Below are positions 14,905 to 24,238 of a stretch of 64,000 nucleotides of DNA, piece after piece. Both the position numbers and the translations under genes were made by a program. Under the pieces are notes generated by a model. That model did not search any database. It had not been told where the DNA came from and saw only the letters and a program-made list of their open reading frames with translations. Where the stretch lies: assembly GCA_017517305.1 (NCBI GenBank), contig JAFWZV010000009.1, positions 1 to 64,000 of the forward strand, given 5' to 3'. Each line of letters opens with the position of its first letter. The stretch's first letter is position 1. Origin of the DNA: Lachnospiraceae bacterium. Its GTDB lineage: Bacteria > Bacillota > Clostridia > Lachnospirales > Lachnospiraceae.

Positions 14905-16763
14905 GTATATTCTGTATATAACTTTTCGTATATACTTTCAGCATTTATACCCAGCATTTGCCTTAGTTCTTTTATGGTGCCTTGTTCTACCTGTCCGGTT
15001 TTTATAGAGGCATCTATGTGTTTTATGTTGGTTGCCTTATTAAGTGCTACCTTGGACATAAGCATCTGTCCAAAGCCTCCTGTTGACACATTTTCTTCTA
15101 TGGTGACTATGGTGTTGTGATTCTTAGTTATGTCAACCAATAATTCTTCGTCAATTATGTTTATGAATCTTGCGTTTATCAAGGTTGGGGTTTTGCCGTC
15201 CTTAAGTAGCAGATTGTATAGCTTTAAGGCTTCCTCCATCATATGTCCACAGGAGTAGATGGCAATATCTTGTCCCTTGAACACAACCTCACTCTTGCCA
15301 TATCGTATAGGTGTGTCAACCTCCATTAATTCCTTAGATGCAGAGCCTCTTGGATACTTGATGGCCACTGGACCATTATGTTCCATGGCGTAATCCATAA
15401 TACGAATAAGCTCTGTTCTATTCTTAGGTGCTAATACAGTCATATTTGGAAGGTGTGATAGGTAGGACACATCATATATTCCTTGGTGTGTCTCTCCATC
15501 CTGTCCAACTAAGCCTGATCTATCTATACAGAATACTACATGCAAATTTTGCAAACATACATCATGTAATATTTGGTCATAAGCTCTCTGTAAAAATGAT
15601 GAGTAAATTGCAACCACAGGAATCATACCTGCAGCAGCCATTCCTGCTGCAAATGTAACCGCATGCTGCTCAGCAATTCCCACATCGAAAAATCTATCAG
15701 GATAGGCCTGACTAAATCGGTTGAGACCTGTTCCTATGGACATAGCTGCACTAATTGCAGTTAGATTGTCATATTTTGCACCTAGCTCTACCATATGCCT
15801 ACCAAACATATCTGTGTAAGTGCTGGTTTCCTTCTTCGTTTTAAGCTTTCCTGTTGCTTTGTCAAAGGGAGCCACACCATGGAAGTAATCAGGATGCTTC
15901 TCTGCTAGTGTATATCCCTTTCCTTTCTTTGTCTTTACATGAATTATTATAGGCTTGTTAAGCTTAAATGCGCTCTTAATTGTGGATACTAGATCATCCA
16001 CATCATGTCCATCTATAGGTCCTACATAGGTAATTCCTAATTCCTCGAAGAACATACCAGGTACCAAAAACTGTTTTAGAGTATCCTTAGAATGCTTTAT
16101 AGTCTTAGCAACCTTTGTACCAACCTTAGTTGATAGAAGAGAGCTTTCCACTCCCTCCTTAAGCTCATTATAAGCAGCACCTACTCTTATACTATTTAAA
16201 TATTTTGAAAGTCCACCAACATTCTTATCTATAGACATTTCATTGTCATTAAGAATAATTACACAGCCTGTTCTATGCTGAGCCAGACAGTTAATGGCTT
16301 CATAAGCCATTCCTCCTGTAAGGGAACCATCTCCAATAACGCAAGCTACCTTTTCGTCTGTACCACGCATATCTCTTGCAACAGCATAACCCATAGCTGC
16401 GGATATGCTAGTGGAACTGTGTCCTGTATTAAATGCATCTGTTTCACTTTCCTTTGTCTTAGGAAATCCACTTAATCCACCAAATTCTCTCAGATGGTCA
16501 AATTCTTCCCTACGACCTGTCAAAAGCTTATGGGTATATGCCTGATGACCAACATCAAATATTAGCTTATCCTTAGGGAAATCCATACACAGATGTAAAG
16601 CCATAGTAAGCTCTACAGAGCCAAGATTAGACGCCAAATGTCCTCCCTTGTCACTAACCTTTTCCACTAAAAACTCTCTGATTTCTTCTGCTAGTTCGTC
16701 ATATTCTTTTTTATTAATGTCCTTGATATCATTGGGTTTTGATATCCGTTCTAATATACTCAT
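14886..16763 (-). CDS. dxs: 1-Deoxy-D-xylulose-5-phosphate synthase
   Basis: First enzyme of the MEP isoprenoid pathway, condensing pyruvate with glyceraldehyde 3-phosphate using thiamine diphosphate. The 625-residue protein has an N-terminal TPP domain with GDGSLTGG...NDNEMSI (about 148-180), a central pyrimidine-binding domain with the conserved Glu in DVGIAEQHAV, and a C-terminal transketolase domain. Its last residues, NDSRK, come from the inverted-repeat element. Only a short AGG precedes the ATG. It follows ispA by 43 bp, so two isoprenoid genes sit together; ispG lies at the far end of the window. Confidence 0.95.
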   Translation of the reverse strand: MSILERISKPNDIKDINKKEYDELAEEIREFLVEKVSDKGGHLASNLGSVELTMALHLCMDFPKDKLIFDVGHQAYTHKLLTGRREEFDHLREFGGLSGFPKTKESETDAFNTGHSSTSISAAMGYAVARDMRGTDEKVACVIGDGSLTGGMAYEAINCLAQHRTGCVIILNDNEMSIDKNVGGLSKYLNSIRVGAAYNELKEGVESSLLSTKVGTKVAKTIKHSKDTLKQFLVPGMFFEELGITYVGPIDGHDVDDLVSTIKSAFKLNKPIIIHVKTKKGKGYTLAEKHPDYFHGVAPFDKATGKLKTKKETSTYTDMFGRHMVELGAKYDNLTAISAAMSIGTGLNRFSQAYPDRFFDVGIAEQHAVTFAAGMAAAGMIPVVAIYSSFLQRAYDQILHDVCLQNLHVVFCIDRSGLVGQDGETHQGIYDVSYLSHLPNMTVLAPKNRTELIRIMDYAMEHNGPVAIKYPRGSASKELMEVDTPIRYGKSEVVFKGQDIAIYSCGHMMEEALKLYNLLLKDGKTPTLINARFINIIDEELLVDITKNHNTIVTIEENVSTGGFGQMLMSKVALNKATNIKHIDASIKTGQVEQGTIKELRQMLGINAESIYEKLYTEYTNDSRK

Positions 16764-16806
16764 CCTACATGCTTCCTATTTTAGTTTTAAAATATATGTC
16801 TAGTAT

Positions 16807-17694
16807 TTAAAATTCCCTATTAATTAAACTATTAATCAATTCTTTCAGATCTGATCTTGCTTCTTCATCATAAACCTGTAATTCATCTAAATACTTGTTA
16901 GCCTCCTCTGACATAGTCTTAACATATGTCTTTGCTGCCTCCAAGCCATGAACTGTAGCATAATTATATTTCTCATTCTTTTCATCACTTTTTACTGGTT
17001 TTCCAAGCTTAGCTTCATCTCCAATAATATCCAAAATATCATCCTGAACCTGAAATGCAAGTCCTATACAGGTAGCTATTTTGCCAATATTTTCGCAGGT
17101 CTTCTCATCTACCCCACCTAAAAGTGCACCTATCTCCATAGCACACACAATAAGTGCGGCAGTCTTATTAATATTGATAAAATTAATTTGATCATCATCT
17201 AGTGACTTTCCAGACATAATAACATCTAATACCTGTCCACCAATCATACCATGTATTCCTGGTCTTGTAGTCAAGCTAACAAAAGCCTTCTCTATATCCA
17301 CGCTACCAGGACACGCCAAAAAAGCCTTTGACGCTGTGGCAAAGGCAAAATTAAGTAATCCATCTCCAGCCAAAATAGCTATATCCTCACCATACTTAGC
17401 ATGACAGGTAGGCTGACCACGTCTAAGCATGTCGTTATCCAATGCTGGCAAATCATCATGGATTAAGGAATAGGTATGTATCATTTCAATAGCTGCCATA
17501 AATGGTCCTATAATATCCGTATTCTGTTCAGAAGCAAACATATCATAGCAAAGCTTCATAAGCATAGGGCGAAGTCTCTTCCCTCCTGCCCTAAAGGAAT
17601 AATTCATAGCCTCTATAACTAGTTTCTGATATCCTGTTTCCTCTGGAAGATGCTTATATATTATATTTTCAATGTTCTTAACATTATACCTCAT
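16807..17694 (-). CDS. ispA: Polyprenyl (farnesyl/geranyl) diphosphate synthase
   Basis: A 295-residue trans-prenyltransferase that makes farnesyl diphosphate from IPP and allylic diphosphates. The first Asp-rich motif DDLPALDND is near residue 84 and the second, QVQDDILD, near residue 218. GGKRLRPML precedes the first motif. The motif spacing fits the bacterial short-chain class. The start overlaps the end of xseB by 11 bases, matching the conserved xseA-xseB-ispA order. Confidence 0.93.
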   Translation of the reverse strand: MRYNVKNIENIIYKHLPEETGYQKLVIEAMNYSFRAGGKRLRPMLMKLCYDMFASEQNTDIIGPFMAAIEMIHTYSLIHDDLPALDNDMLRRGQPTCHAKYGEDIAILAGDGLLNFAFATASKAFLACPGSVDIEKAFVSLTTRPGIHGMIGGQVLDVIMSGKSLDDDQINFININKTAALIVCAMEIGALLGGVDEKTCENIGKIATCIGLAFQVQDDILDIIGDEAKLGKPVKSDEKNEKYNYATVHGLEAAKTYVKTMSEEANKYLDELQVYDEEARSDLKELINSLINREF

Positions 17695-17887
17695 TTAATC
17701 TTGTAATCTCCTTCTCAACACTTATGAGATTTTCCTTACAAGCTCCTACAAGCTTAACCCCCTCTGTGTAAAGTGCGAGGGAATCCTTAAGACTTACATT
17801 AGGGTTCTCTAGTTGTCTATTAATCTCTGCTAATCTATCAAATGCATTTTCCACTGAGAATTCTGTGTTTAAAGTATTATTATCCAT
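17684..17887 (-). CDS. xseB: Exodeoxyribonuclease VII small subunit
   Basis: A 67-residue helical subunit with the XseB signature AFDRLAEINRQLENPNVSLKDSL and LYTEGVKLV. With XseA it forms the exonuclease VII complex that degrades single-stranded DNA. GGAGATT precedes the ATG. It lies directly after xseA and overlaps ispA. Confidence 0.93.
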   Translation of the reverse strand: MDNNTLNTEFSVENAFDRLAEINRQLENPNVSLKDSLALYTEGVKLVGACKENLISVEKEITRLNEV

Positions 17888-17902
17888 ATTAGTATAATCT
17901 CC

Positions 17903-19417
17903 TTAATTATTCTTAATATTCTTTATTTCTACATTATCAACAACTGTATTAACAACACCATCGCTTACTGTAACACTAAGCTTATCTCCCTTAGAAACAT
18001 TCTTAGCTGACACAAGGGCCTCTCCCTCTACTGAAATATATCCAAAGCCATTAACCAGCTTGGCTGTAGGGGATAAACCATTAAGCTTAGCCACCAAAAT
18101 ATTTAACTTGTCAGATTTTTTCTGATACTTATCTGTCATATTTCTATAAAGAATCTTGCTAAGCATATCAAATTCCTGCTTTCTCCTCTCAAGCAGCTTG
18201 TCTGGCTTAGATGCTTCAAGACGTAGCTTGAAATTAGATAGCTCGTTGGTCATTTTAATCAGCTTATTATCCATATTCTGTTTCATTGTATTGTCAAGCT
18301 CATTCAACCTGCTCTTCTTCTCATTAAGAATATGCTCTGGTGATTTTCCAGCTATAAGTGCTTCAAATCTATCTAATCTACTACGATAGCTATTAAGCTT
18401 TGCATTCATTCCATTAGCTAAATTATTACTATATATTTCCAGCTGTTTTCTTTGATTCTCCAGTCTTTTCCATGGGCTTCCAGCAGTCAACCTAATATAT
18501 GCATTATTAAGCATAAGCTTGAAGGTATTAATCTTATTACTAACTAGATTAAAATAATTAGATTTTATTTCATCTAAATTATTAAAAATACTATTAATAT
18601 CAACAGCTACCATAGTTCCTGCATAGGTAGGTGTCTTAGCTCTTACATCAGCCACCTCATCCGACAAAGGACAATCCTCCTCGTGACCAACAGCAGAAAT
18701 AATTGGAGTTTTGGCCTCAAATATTGCTCTAAGAACAACCTCCTCGTCAAAGGTCCAAAGTGACTCAGGAGTACCTCCACCTCTACCAACTATAATAATA
18801 TCAAGTCCCATAGCATCCAACACCTTAATACCTCTAACAACAGACGCCGCTGAGCCTTGACCTTCAACCTGTACGGGCTGAAATACAAAACTAAGATATG
18901 GATTTTTCTCATAAGCCGCACTAGTAATATCGCTAAAGCCCTTACCAGTTGCTGCGGTTACAATACCAACCTTCTTAGGAAATTTAGGTAATGGTTTTTT
19001 ATTAGCTGGATCAAAAAAGCCTTCCTTCTCTAGCTTAGCTCTTAGCTGGGCTAACTGTTGCTCCCTTAACCCCTGACCATCTAAGGAAATAGATGTAGCT
19101 ATCAGCCTATACTCACCTTTGTTGCTCCATACAGTAACAGTACCCTTAACAATAACTGACTGACCATCCTTAAATCCATCACTTATACCAAATCTCTTGT
19201 AATCCCTGGCAGCACAAGCTATGGTTGGTAATTTTGACTTATCAACCACTACTCCTTCTTCAGGCTTATCAAAGATTTTAAAGTAGAAATCTTTACCTCT
19301 ATAGCTACAAGCTACAAGTTCTCCCTTTACACTAAAGGTTATGCTAAGATTAGGATTGGCAGTAATAGATCTATATATTTCTTGATTAAGTGCTTTTACG
19401 CTACTATATTCTTTCAT
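17903..19417 (-). CDS. xseA: Exodeoxyribonuclease VII large subunit
   Basis: A 504-residue catalytic subunit of exonuclease VII. An N-terminal OB-fold covers about 1-100 (YSSVKALNQEIY, VKGTVTVWSNKGEYRL). The nuclease domain contains VGIVTAATGKGFSDI, IIVGRGGGTPESLW, VISAVGHEEDCPLSDEVAD-like segments and ADVRAKTPTYAG. A long coiled coil follows (about 290-440), then a short C-terminal beta domain. It starts right after the nusB stop, with the ribosome site GGAAGAG inside the nusB end. Confidence 0.95.
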   Translation of the reverse strand: MKEYSSVKALNQEIYRSITANPNLSITFSVKGELVACSYRGKDFYFKIFDKPEEGVVVDKSKLPTIACAARDYKRFGISDGFKDGQSVIVKGTVTVWSNKGEYRLIATSISLDGQGLREQQLAQLRAKLEKEGFFDPANKKPLPKFPKKVGIVTAATGKGFSDITSAAYEKNPYLSFVFQPVQVEGQGSAASVVRGIKVLDAMGLDIIIVGRGGGTPESLWTFDEEVVLRAIFEAKTPIISAVGHEEDCPLSDEVADVRAKTPTYAGTMVAVDINSIFNNLDEIKSNYFNLVSNKINTFKLMLNNAYIRLTAGSPWKRLENQRKQLEIYSNNLANGMNAKLNSYRSRLDRFEALIAGKSPEHILNEKKSRLNELDNTMKQNMDNKLIKMTNELSNFKLRLEASKPDKLLERRKQEFDMLSKILYRNMTDKYQKKSDKLNILVAKLNGLSPTAKLVNGFGYISVEGEALVSAKNVSKGDKLSVTVSDGVVNTVVDNVEIKNIKNN

Positions 19418-19420
19418 TAA

Positions 19421-19819
19421 TTACTCTTCCACCTTCGCAAGTATACCATTAACAAAGCTCTTAGATTCCTCGTTGCAGTAAATCTTAGATAGCTCTACAG
19501 CCTCATTGATAGCCACCTTAAATGGTACATCCTCATCAAACTTCATCTCATATATAGCAAGTCTAAGAATTGCAAGCTCTGCCTTGCCTATTCTGTCTAG
19601 CTTCCAGCCCTCTGACACCTGACTTATAATAGCATCAATATCACTGATAAGACTAATAATTTTATTAGTCTTATCAGTGATATAATTCATGTCCTTTTCT
19701 TCAATATCCTCTATATTGTCTAATGAGAATCCCATCTGCTCTGACATTTCGTCTACACTGTTAAACTCCAGCTTAAACAGAATCTTAAATATATTTTCTC
19801 TTAATTGTCTTCTAGTCAT
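19421..19819 (-). CDS. nusB: Transcription antitermination factor NusB
   Basis: A 132-residue all-helical protein that with NusE binds boxA in rRNA leaders. The start TRRQLRENIFKILFKLEF and the C-terminal DVPFKVAINEAVELSKIY...SFVNGILAKV are family signatures. It is located between asp23 and xseA, as in many Clostridia. Confidence 0.93.
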   Translation of the reverse strand: MTRRQLRENIFKILFKLEFNSVDEMSEQMGFSLDNIEDIEEKDMNYITDKTNKIISLISDIDAIISQVSEGWKLDRIGKAELAILRLAIYEMKFDEDVPFKVAINEAVELSKIYCNEESKSFVNGILAKVEE

Positions 19820-19843
19820 ATTCTACTCCGCCTTGTATAAGCA

Positions 19844-20218
19844 TTAATTTTTATCAAGCTTTATACCTGACACTACAACATTAACAATACCAACCTTAAG
19901 TCCTGTCATAGTCTCAATAGCCTGCTTTACCTTAACCTGTATTTCCTCTGAAACCTTCTTAATAGCGCTGCCATACATAATCTCTACAGATATATCTGCT
20001 GTAACAACTCCATCTATGATTTCAATCTTAACTCCGTTGGCAAGATTCTTCTTACCAAGCTTACTTACAAGCTCCTTTGAAATATTACCTGTAAGCTTTG
20101 ATACACCCTCAACCTCTATAGCAGCAATACCTGCAATAGATGCCACAACGCCATCAGCTATACTAATATTGCCAATCTTTGCCTCATTATTAACTTCTTT
20201 ATTAGCTATATCTCCCAT
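19844..20218 (-). CDS. Asp23/Gls24 family envelope stress protein
   Basis: A 124-residue protein (YqhY type). It has the alternating alpha/beta Asp23 fold with ISIADGVVASIAGIAAIEVEGV, ADISVEIMYGSAIKKVSEEIQVKVKQAIE and a C-terminal VNVVVSGI strand. The family associates with the cell envelope and in Bacillus yqhY lies near the acc genes and nusB. It is first in the operon, with AGGAGG before the ATG and a strong promoter. Confidence 0.88.
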   Translation of the reverse strand: MGDIANKEVNNEAKIGNISIADGVVASIAGIAAIEVEGVSKLTGNISKELVSKLGKKNLANGVKIEIIDGVVTADISVEIMYGSAIKKVSEEIQVKVKQAIETMTGLKVGIVNVVVSGIKLDKN

Positions 20219-20256
20219 TAAAAAAATTCCTCCTTATCATAAATTAGACTACAGTA

Positions 20257-20285
20257 ATTATACCCAATTATTTATTATAATGCAA
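20257..20285 (-). promoter_or_regulatory. Sigma-A promoter for the asp23-recN operon
   Basis: On the minus strand TTGCAT (20285-20280) and TATAAT (20262-20257) are spaced by 17 bp, about 40 bases before the asp23-family start codon. It probably drives a ten-gene operon. Confidence 0.72.
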
Positions 20286-20341
20286 TAAATAACCTTTTAT
20301 ATTATACAATTATCATTATAAACTAAGTAGTTTGACTATAC

Positions 20342-20396
20342 TACGCAAAAACCCTTAGGTATAGTTTGGTTCTTCACCAATATACCTAAGGGTTTT
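20342..20396 (-). terminator. Strong terminator after spoIIIAH
   Basis: A perfect 16-bp inverted repeat (20347-20362 and 20381-20396; core ACCCTTAGGT) has an inner TTGGT/ACCAA stem. On the minus strand it is followed by five T residues. It ends the spoIIIA operon before the asp23 promoter. Confidence 0.85.
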
Positions 20397-20401
20397 ATCA
20401 A

Positions 20402-21028
20402 TTAATCCACTAATGAAATTGTAAGCATATCGATAGTACAGCCTGTTTTTCTTACTACCACATCCTCTATCTGGGCCTTTTCCTCCTCAGTAAGACTTTC
20501 CCTACCTATAACAACATCCACGGAGGTGTCGTTAATGGTAACCATTACATCAGAGAAGCCTTTTGCAAGGAGTACTGTCTCCGCTTCTGTCTCAAGCTCC
20601 ATATTCTCAGTCATTTTTATGTAGGCATCAGTAGCTGACTGAACTGCAGCCTCATCCATTCCATCGCTATTCATTATTTCCAGATATGATTCCTTATTCT
20701 TAGAACGTGTTTGTTCTCTACTAAGCTTAATATTTACCATACTAGAATCAGATGGATTTGTGGAAGCAAGCACCGCCTCACCTATACTGTCCTCATCAGA
20801 ATTAAGCTCGATATTCTCCTCATCCACCATATCATCCATGGTTACCTCACCTGCCGCAACATCATACTCATTTTCAGCAAATGCGGCCTCACTTCCCGTA
20901 GCCTTACTCCTTGCATCACTGTTAGCTAAATCAAGCTGATTTTCCCCAAAATTAATGTAACCCGCCACTGCAAGCAGCGCTGCTAGAGCACCTATAACTA
21001 ACTGATTCTTCTTTACTATTTTCTTCAA
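20402..21028 (-). CDS. spoIIIAH: Stage III sporulation protein AH
   Basis: Mother-cell protein whose extracellular domain pairs with forespore SpoIIQ to form the feeding-channel zipper. About 208 residues: a short cytoplasmic tail, a transmembrane helix (VIGALAALLAVAGYINF, about 10-28), an acidic linker, then a YscJ/FliF-like ring domain ending DVVIGRESLTEEEKAQIEDVVVRKTG. The start is TTG 21028 with GGGGG about 9 bases upstream. It is the last gene of the spoIIIA operon. Confidence 0.9.
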   Translation of the reverse strand: MKKIVKKNQLVIGALAALLAVAGYINFGENQLDLANSDARSKATGSEAAFAENEYDVAAGEVTMDDMVDEENIELNSDEDSIGEAVLASTNPSDSSMVNIKLSREQTRSKNKESYLEIMNSDGMDEAAVQSATDAYIKMTENMELETEAETVLLAKGFSDVMVTINDTSVDVVIGRESLTEEEKAQIEDVVVRKTGCTIDMLTISLVD

Positions 21029-21040
21029 GATAAATCCCCC

Positions 21041-21460
21041 TTATTTTTTAATTACTGCAACCTTATGTGCCGGCAGATCAAACAAAGCACAAACTGCAAA
21101 GGTAATATCCCCCACATCAGCTTTGCTGTCCACATCCGCTACAATTAGTATTCCATCCACCTCAAGGGCTTCTTCTCCATATATACCTGATGCATCTTCT
21201 GACTCCTTCATATGTATCATAACCTCCATAGTACCTGTACCATAGGATTTCTCTAGTATGGCCTTAAGACGCTCCTCGTAATAAAGCTCATTACCCCCTG
21301 ATATTTCAATTTCCTCATAGTAGTGTTCCTGACTTGCTGATTGGTTACCACCCTCATCCCCAAAAGGCACAACAACTATAAGCAACAACAGTCCTACTAA
21401 TATTATGGTTATTATTTTATTAATTTTATCTTTACTTGCTTTCTTTTCCTTAAGCTCCAT
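21041..21460 (-). CDS. spoIIIAG: Stage III sporulation protein AG
   Basis: A 139-residue ring-forming component of the SpoIIIA-SpoIIQ channel. One N-terminal transmembrane helix (IITIILVGLLLLIVVVPF, about 16-34) is followed by a ring-building motif domain with YYEERLKAILEKSYGTGTMEVMIHM. It is shorter than the Bacillus protein (about 229 residues), as is usual in Clostridia. GGTGATGG precedes the ATG, 4 bases after the spoIIIAF stop. Confidence 0.88.
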   Translation of the reverse strand: MELKEKKASKDKINKIITIILVGLLLLIVVVPFGDEGGNQSASQEHYYEEIEISGGNELYYEERLKAILEKSYGTGTMEVMIHMKESEDASGIYGEEALEVDGILIVADVDSKADVGDITFAVCALFDLPAHKVAVIKK

Positions 21461-21464
21461 ACCA

Positions 21465-21947
21465 TCACCGTCTTACAACATATATATTATCAACATTAAG
21501 ATTATAGACTTCATTAATATAAATTTTTATATTATTTTCTTCAAATGATTTGTCTAGCTCTGAAGCTTTATCAATATAAACTCTACACCCAACCAGCTTA
21601 TCATCCCTATCTGTGGTAACAGAAACCTCTTCCACCATATAGCCTCTATGCTGAAGCTCTAGCTTAATTCCCTGAGACAAACTCATATCATAATAATCAG
21701 CTATTTTGTCTCCACTGGGTAACTCCTCATAATAATTTCCTAGGCTATCTATCTCCATAAGTGCCCCATAAAGTGCTTTCTCGTCAAAGTTAAAAATGTA
21801 AGAAATGGGCTTTATAAGAATAATAATAGCCACAACTCCCGTATAAAACTTAATGTACTTTTTATAACTACCAGAAGAGGACAGATTTATAATTACTCCT
21901 GCAAAAATCAGATATATAATTAAGCTTTTCATCCATCCAAATAACAT
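21465..21947 (-). CDS. spoIIIAF: Stage III sporulation protein AF
   Basis: About 160 residues with two N-terminal membrane helices (SLIIYLIFAGVIINL and FYTGVVAIIILIKPI) and a soluble C-terminal domain with a ring-forming-like fold (DKLVGCRVYIDKASE). The start is ATG 21947 because GGAGG lies four bases upstream; a TTG at 21986 would overlap spoIIIAE. Confidence 0.87.
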   Translation of the reverse strand: MLFGWMKSLIIYLIFAGVIINLSSSGSYKKYIKFYTGVVAIIILIKPISYIFNFDEKALYGALMEIDSLGNYYEELPSGDKIADYYDMSLSQGIKLELQHRGYMVEEVSVTTDRDDKLVGCRVYIDKASELDKSFEENNIKIYINEVYNLNVDNIYVVRR

Positions 21948-21960
21948 AAGACCTCCAAGT

Positions 21961-23088
21961 TTAAGACTTTGCAGAATATGCAACAATAGCTATAGTAAGC
22001 ATAAAAAGCACCACCGAGCTAAATAACACCTGAAGCAAAAGCTGATTCCCCTTAGCTATGGTCTCTACCCCATCCACATAGCGTTTTTCCCCAATAGGTT
22101 GTATCATTACTGAGGTAATTCTAACAGTAAGCATTACTATAAGTAGCTTCACTATAGGAACTAACACCACAACAAGTAATAGTATAATGCCAACCACGCC
22201 TACACTATTTTTTACCACTGCCCCTGCCCCAAGAAATGTTCCTGTAAGTGCAGACACAATACCTCCACCAGGCACAATAGTAGCTAATCTATTCACAGTA
22301 TTTCGTCCTAAAGCATCTATCTGAGGCTCAATTAAGCCCTTAATAATATTTAACCCAACAATAAAATACACTGTGGTTTTGAGCACCCAATTCACTATAT
22401 TCATCACCAGAATTCCCAGCTTTGAAAAGCTATCCTCCTGATTAAGATTATTGATAAGGGAAATAATAACGTAGAATTTAATCATAGGTATAATAAACCT
22501 TAGAATAATTGCTTGAACAATCCATATTCCCACCATAACCATCTCATACATTCCAACTGAGGCCACTGTCTGACCTACAAAATTCATGGCTAGTGCATAG
22601 AGAGGAACAATTATCTTAACTACAGTTAGTATTCTTTCTATGGCAAGGGCAACCATGTCCATTGTGCTTACGAAGGAAACTAGCATAATAGAGGTTATAA
22701 TTAGATATGTAATATAAAATCCATTCTCACTGACAAAGCCTGTCCCAAAGGAGCTGGCCAAATTAACAAATATAGAACCAAGTAAAACAATAACAACTAT
22801 CTGAAGCATAAGGTTTTTATTAAGCAATAGTTCTCCGAAGAATGCATTTTTAATTAATTCCAGAAGCATTTCTCCAACCTGATTACCCTCACCATGAACG
22901 ATGTCGTCTATCAGCTGGGACAAATCCACATCAACCCTTGCTGCACTTAACATATTTTCAGTATCACTTATATTAAGCAAATCATAGATTTCATTATAAT
23001 CAGCTTCATAATCAGAGTAATAATCTCCCACATTATCTGAGGTGCCATCGTCTATATTTTCTTCTGTCATTAAGGAAAAAAGCTTCAC
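21961..23088 (-). CDS. spoIIIAE: Stage III sporulation protein AE
   Basis: A polytopic membrane protein of the SpoIIIA complex. About 375 residues: an acidic N-terminal segment, then about seven to eight hydrophobic helices, with family regions such as VPLYALAMNFVGQTVASVGMYEM and RLATIVPGGGIVSALTGTFLGAGAVVKNSVGVVG. The start is GTG 23088 with GGAGG seven bases upstream. No cleavable signal peptide is evident at the acidic N terminus, unlike the Bacillus protein. Confidence 0.9.
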   Translation of the reverse strand: MKLFSLMTEENIDDGTSDNVGDYYSDYEADYNEIYDLLNISDTENMLSAARVDVDLSQLIDDIVHGEGNQVGEMLLELIKNAFFGELLLNKNLMLQIVVIVLLGSIFVNLASSFGTGFVSENGFYITYLIITSIMLVSFVSTMDMVALAIERILTVVKIIVPLYALAMNFVGQTVASVGMYEMVMVGIWIVQAIILRFIIPMIKFYVIISLINNLNQEDSFSKLGILVMNIVNWVLKTTVYFIVGLNIIKGLIEPQIDALGRNTVNRLATIVPGGGIVSALTGTFLGAGAVVKNSVGVVGIILLLVVVLVPIVKLLIVMLTVRITSVMIQPIGEKRYVDGVETIAKGNQLLLQVLFSSVVLFMLTIAIVAYSAKS

Positions 23089-23099
23089 AAGAACACCTC

Positions 23100-23483
23100 C
23101 TACATTAATCCAACTATACTCTCCACCAGTTTTATCAATATAGGCATGGAAACCATAAGCATAGTTAGCTTACCTATAAGCTCAATCTGTGAGGCCACTG
23201 CGCCAAAGCCTGCATCCTTGCTAATACTTGCTGCAAATTCACATATATAAGCAATTCCTATAAGCTTAATAAGCATAACTATATAGGTTTTATCAATATC
23301 TATTGCTGCCGTAATGTCTCTAAGCCCAGACACTATAATCTTTAGTCTTCCCAAACACAAGGATATAATGGTAAGTCCCAAGCCAACACTAATTAAGCTA
23401 CTATACTCCGGACTTTTAGACCTGATACTAATAGCTAGAATTATAGCAACTATTATAAATGCCATAACTACACCTATACTCAC
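23100..23483 (-). CDS. spoIIIAD: Stage III sporulation protein AD
   Basis: A 127-residue membrane protein with four predicted helices, including VVMAFIIVAIILAISI and LIKLIGIAYICEFAASISKDAGFGAVASQIEL, a conserved SpoIIIAD segment. The start is GTG 23483 with GGAGG eight bases upstream. Confidence 0.9.
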   Translation of the reverse strand: MSIGVVMAFIIVAIILAISIRSKSPEYSSLISVGLGLTIISLCLGRLKIIVSGLRDITAAIDIDKTYIVMLIKLIGIAYICEFAASISKDAGFGAVASQIELIGKLTMLMVSMPILIKLVESIVGLM

Positions 23484-23501
23484 AGACTAATCCTCCTCTT
23501 T

Positions 23502-23696
23502 CTAGAAGTTAAAAAGCTGATTAATATCCACAAATAACTGATATACATAGGGAATAATCCATGTAAGCACAATAATAAGACCTGCCAGAGATACAAGATA
23601 TGCCTGATCATCTCTACCGGAATGCTTTAACACCTGATTAAGCAAGGAAACTATAATCCCAACCGCTCCAATTTTAAATATTAACTCAATAGTCAC
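23502..23696 (-). CDS. spoIIIAC: Stage III sporulation protein AC
   Basis: A 64-residue protein with two membrane helices and the family segment IGAVGIIVSLLNQVLKHSGRDDQAYL. The GTG start at 23696 follows GGAGA. It is homologous to the N-terminal part of SpoIIIAD and forms part of the membrane core. Confidence 0.92.
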   Translation of the reverse strand: MTIELIFKIGAVGIIVSLLNQVLKHSGRDDQAYLVSLAGLIIVLTWIIPYVYQLFVDINQLFNF

Positions 23697-23711
23697 CCTA
23701 TCTCCACCCTT

Positions 23712-24227
23712 CTAAAGAAGTGCAATAACCGTCATTATTCCACCTAAAAAGCATAGTACAATGGCATTTTTCATACGAGCTTGAATATCCTTGTCCAATT
23801 CAAGAATATGCTTATGAATAAGCTCTCTTTCCAGCTGCAAATTCATCTGCTGACTTTCTATATCAAGATACCCCAAGGCCTTTCCCACATCATAAAGCTT
23901 AGCAATATCCCTGAAGCTTAGGTATGTTTCCTCCATAAGATATTTTAATGATTCACACCATAGGGTATAAAAATCCTTATATTCATTATCAATGCCATAA
24001 TCACTGGCTTGGCGCTCTAAGTCTATGCTTAACTTCTCAAGCCAGCTTCTATATGGCTGTACAGATTTAAGAGAAATATTATACATGGCCTCATATAAAA
24101 TAGAATGTCTACATCTTAGCTCTCCCTCAATATAGCCAAGTATTCGTTCTATCTCCCTTAGAGCCATTAATCTTCCTCTCATATTCCCAGCAATTCTTAG
24201 TCCTAAGGCAAGACTTCCAATTACCAC
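23712..24227 (-). CDS. spoIIIAB: Stage III sporulation protein AB
   Basis: A 171-residue protein with an N-terminal hydrophobic stretch, a soluble helical domain resembling GspF-type cytoplasmic bundles (RLMALREIERILGYIEGELR), and a C-terminal membrane helix (IVLCFLGGIMTVIALL). It is the likely membrane anchor partner of the AA ATPase. The start is GTG 24227 with AGGAA upstream. Confidence 0.9.
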   Translation of the reverse strand: MVIGSLALGLRIAGNMRGRLMALREIERILGYIEGELRCRHSILYEAMYNISLKSVQPYRSWLEKLSIDLERQASDYGIDNEYKDFYTLWCESLKYLMEETYLSFRDIAKLYDVGKALGYLDIESQQMNLQLERELIHKHILELDKDIQARMKNAIVLCFLGGIMTVIALL

Positions 24228-24238
24228 AAATATTATTC

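Noticed and set aside
20342..20396. Long hairpin as a riboswitch
   Set aside because: It lies after the last gene of the spoIIIA operon and ends in a T tract, and has no complex junction; a terminator explains it.
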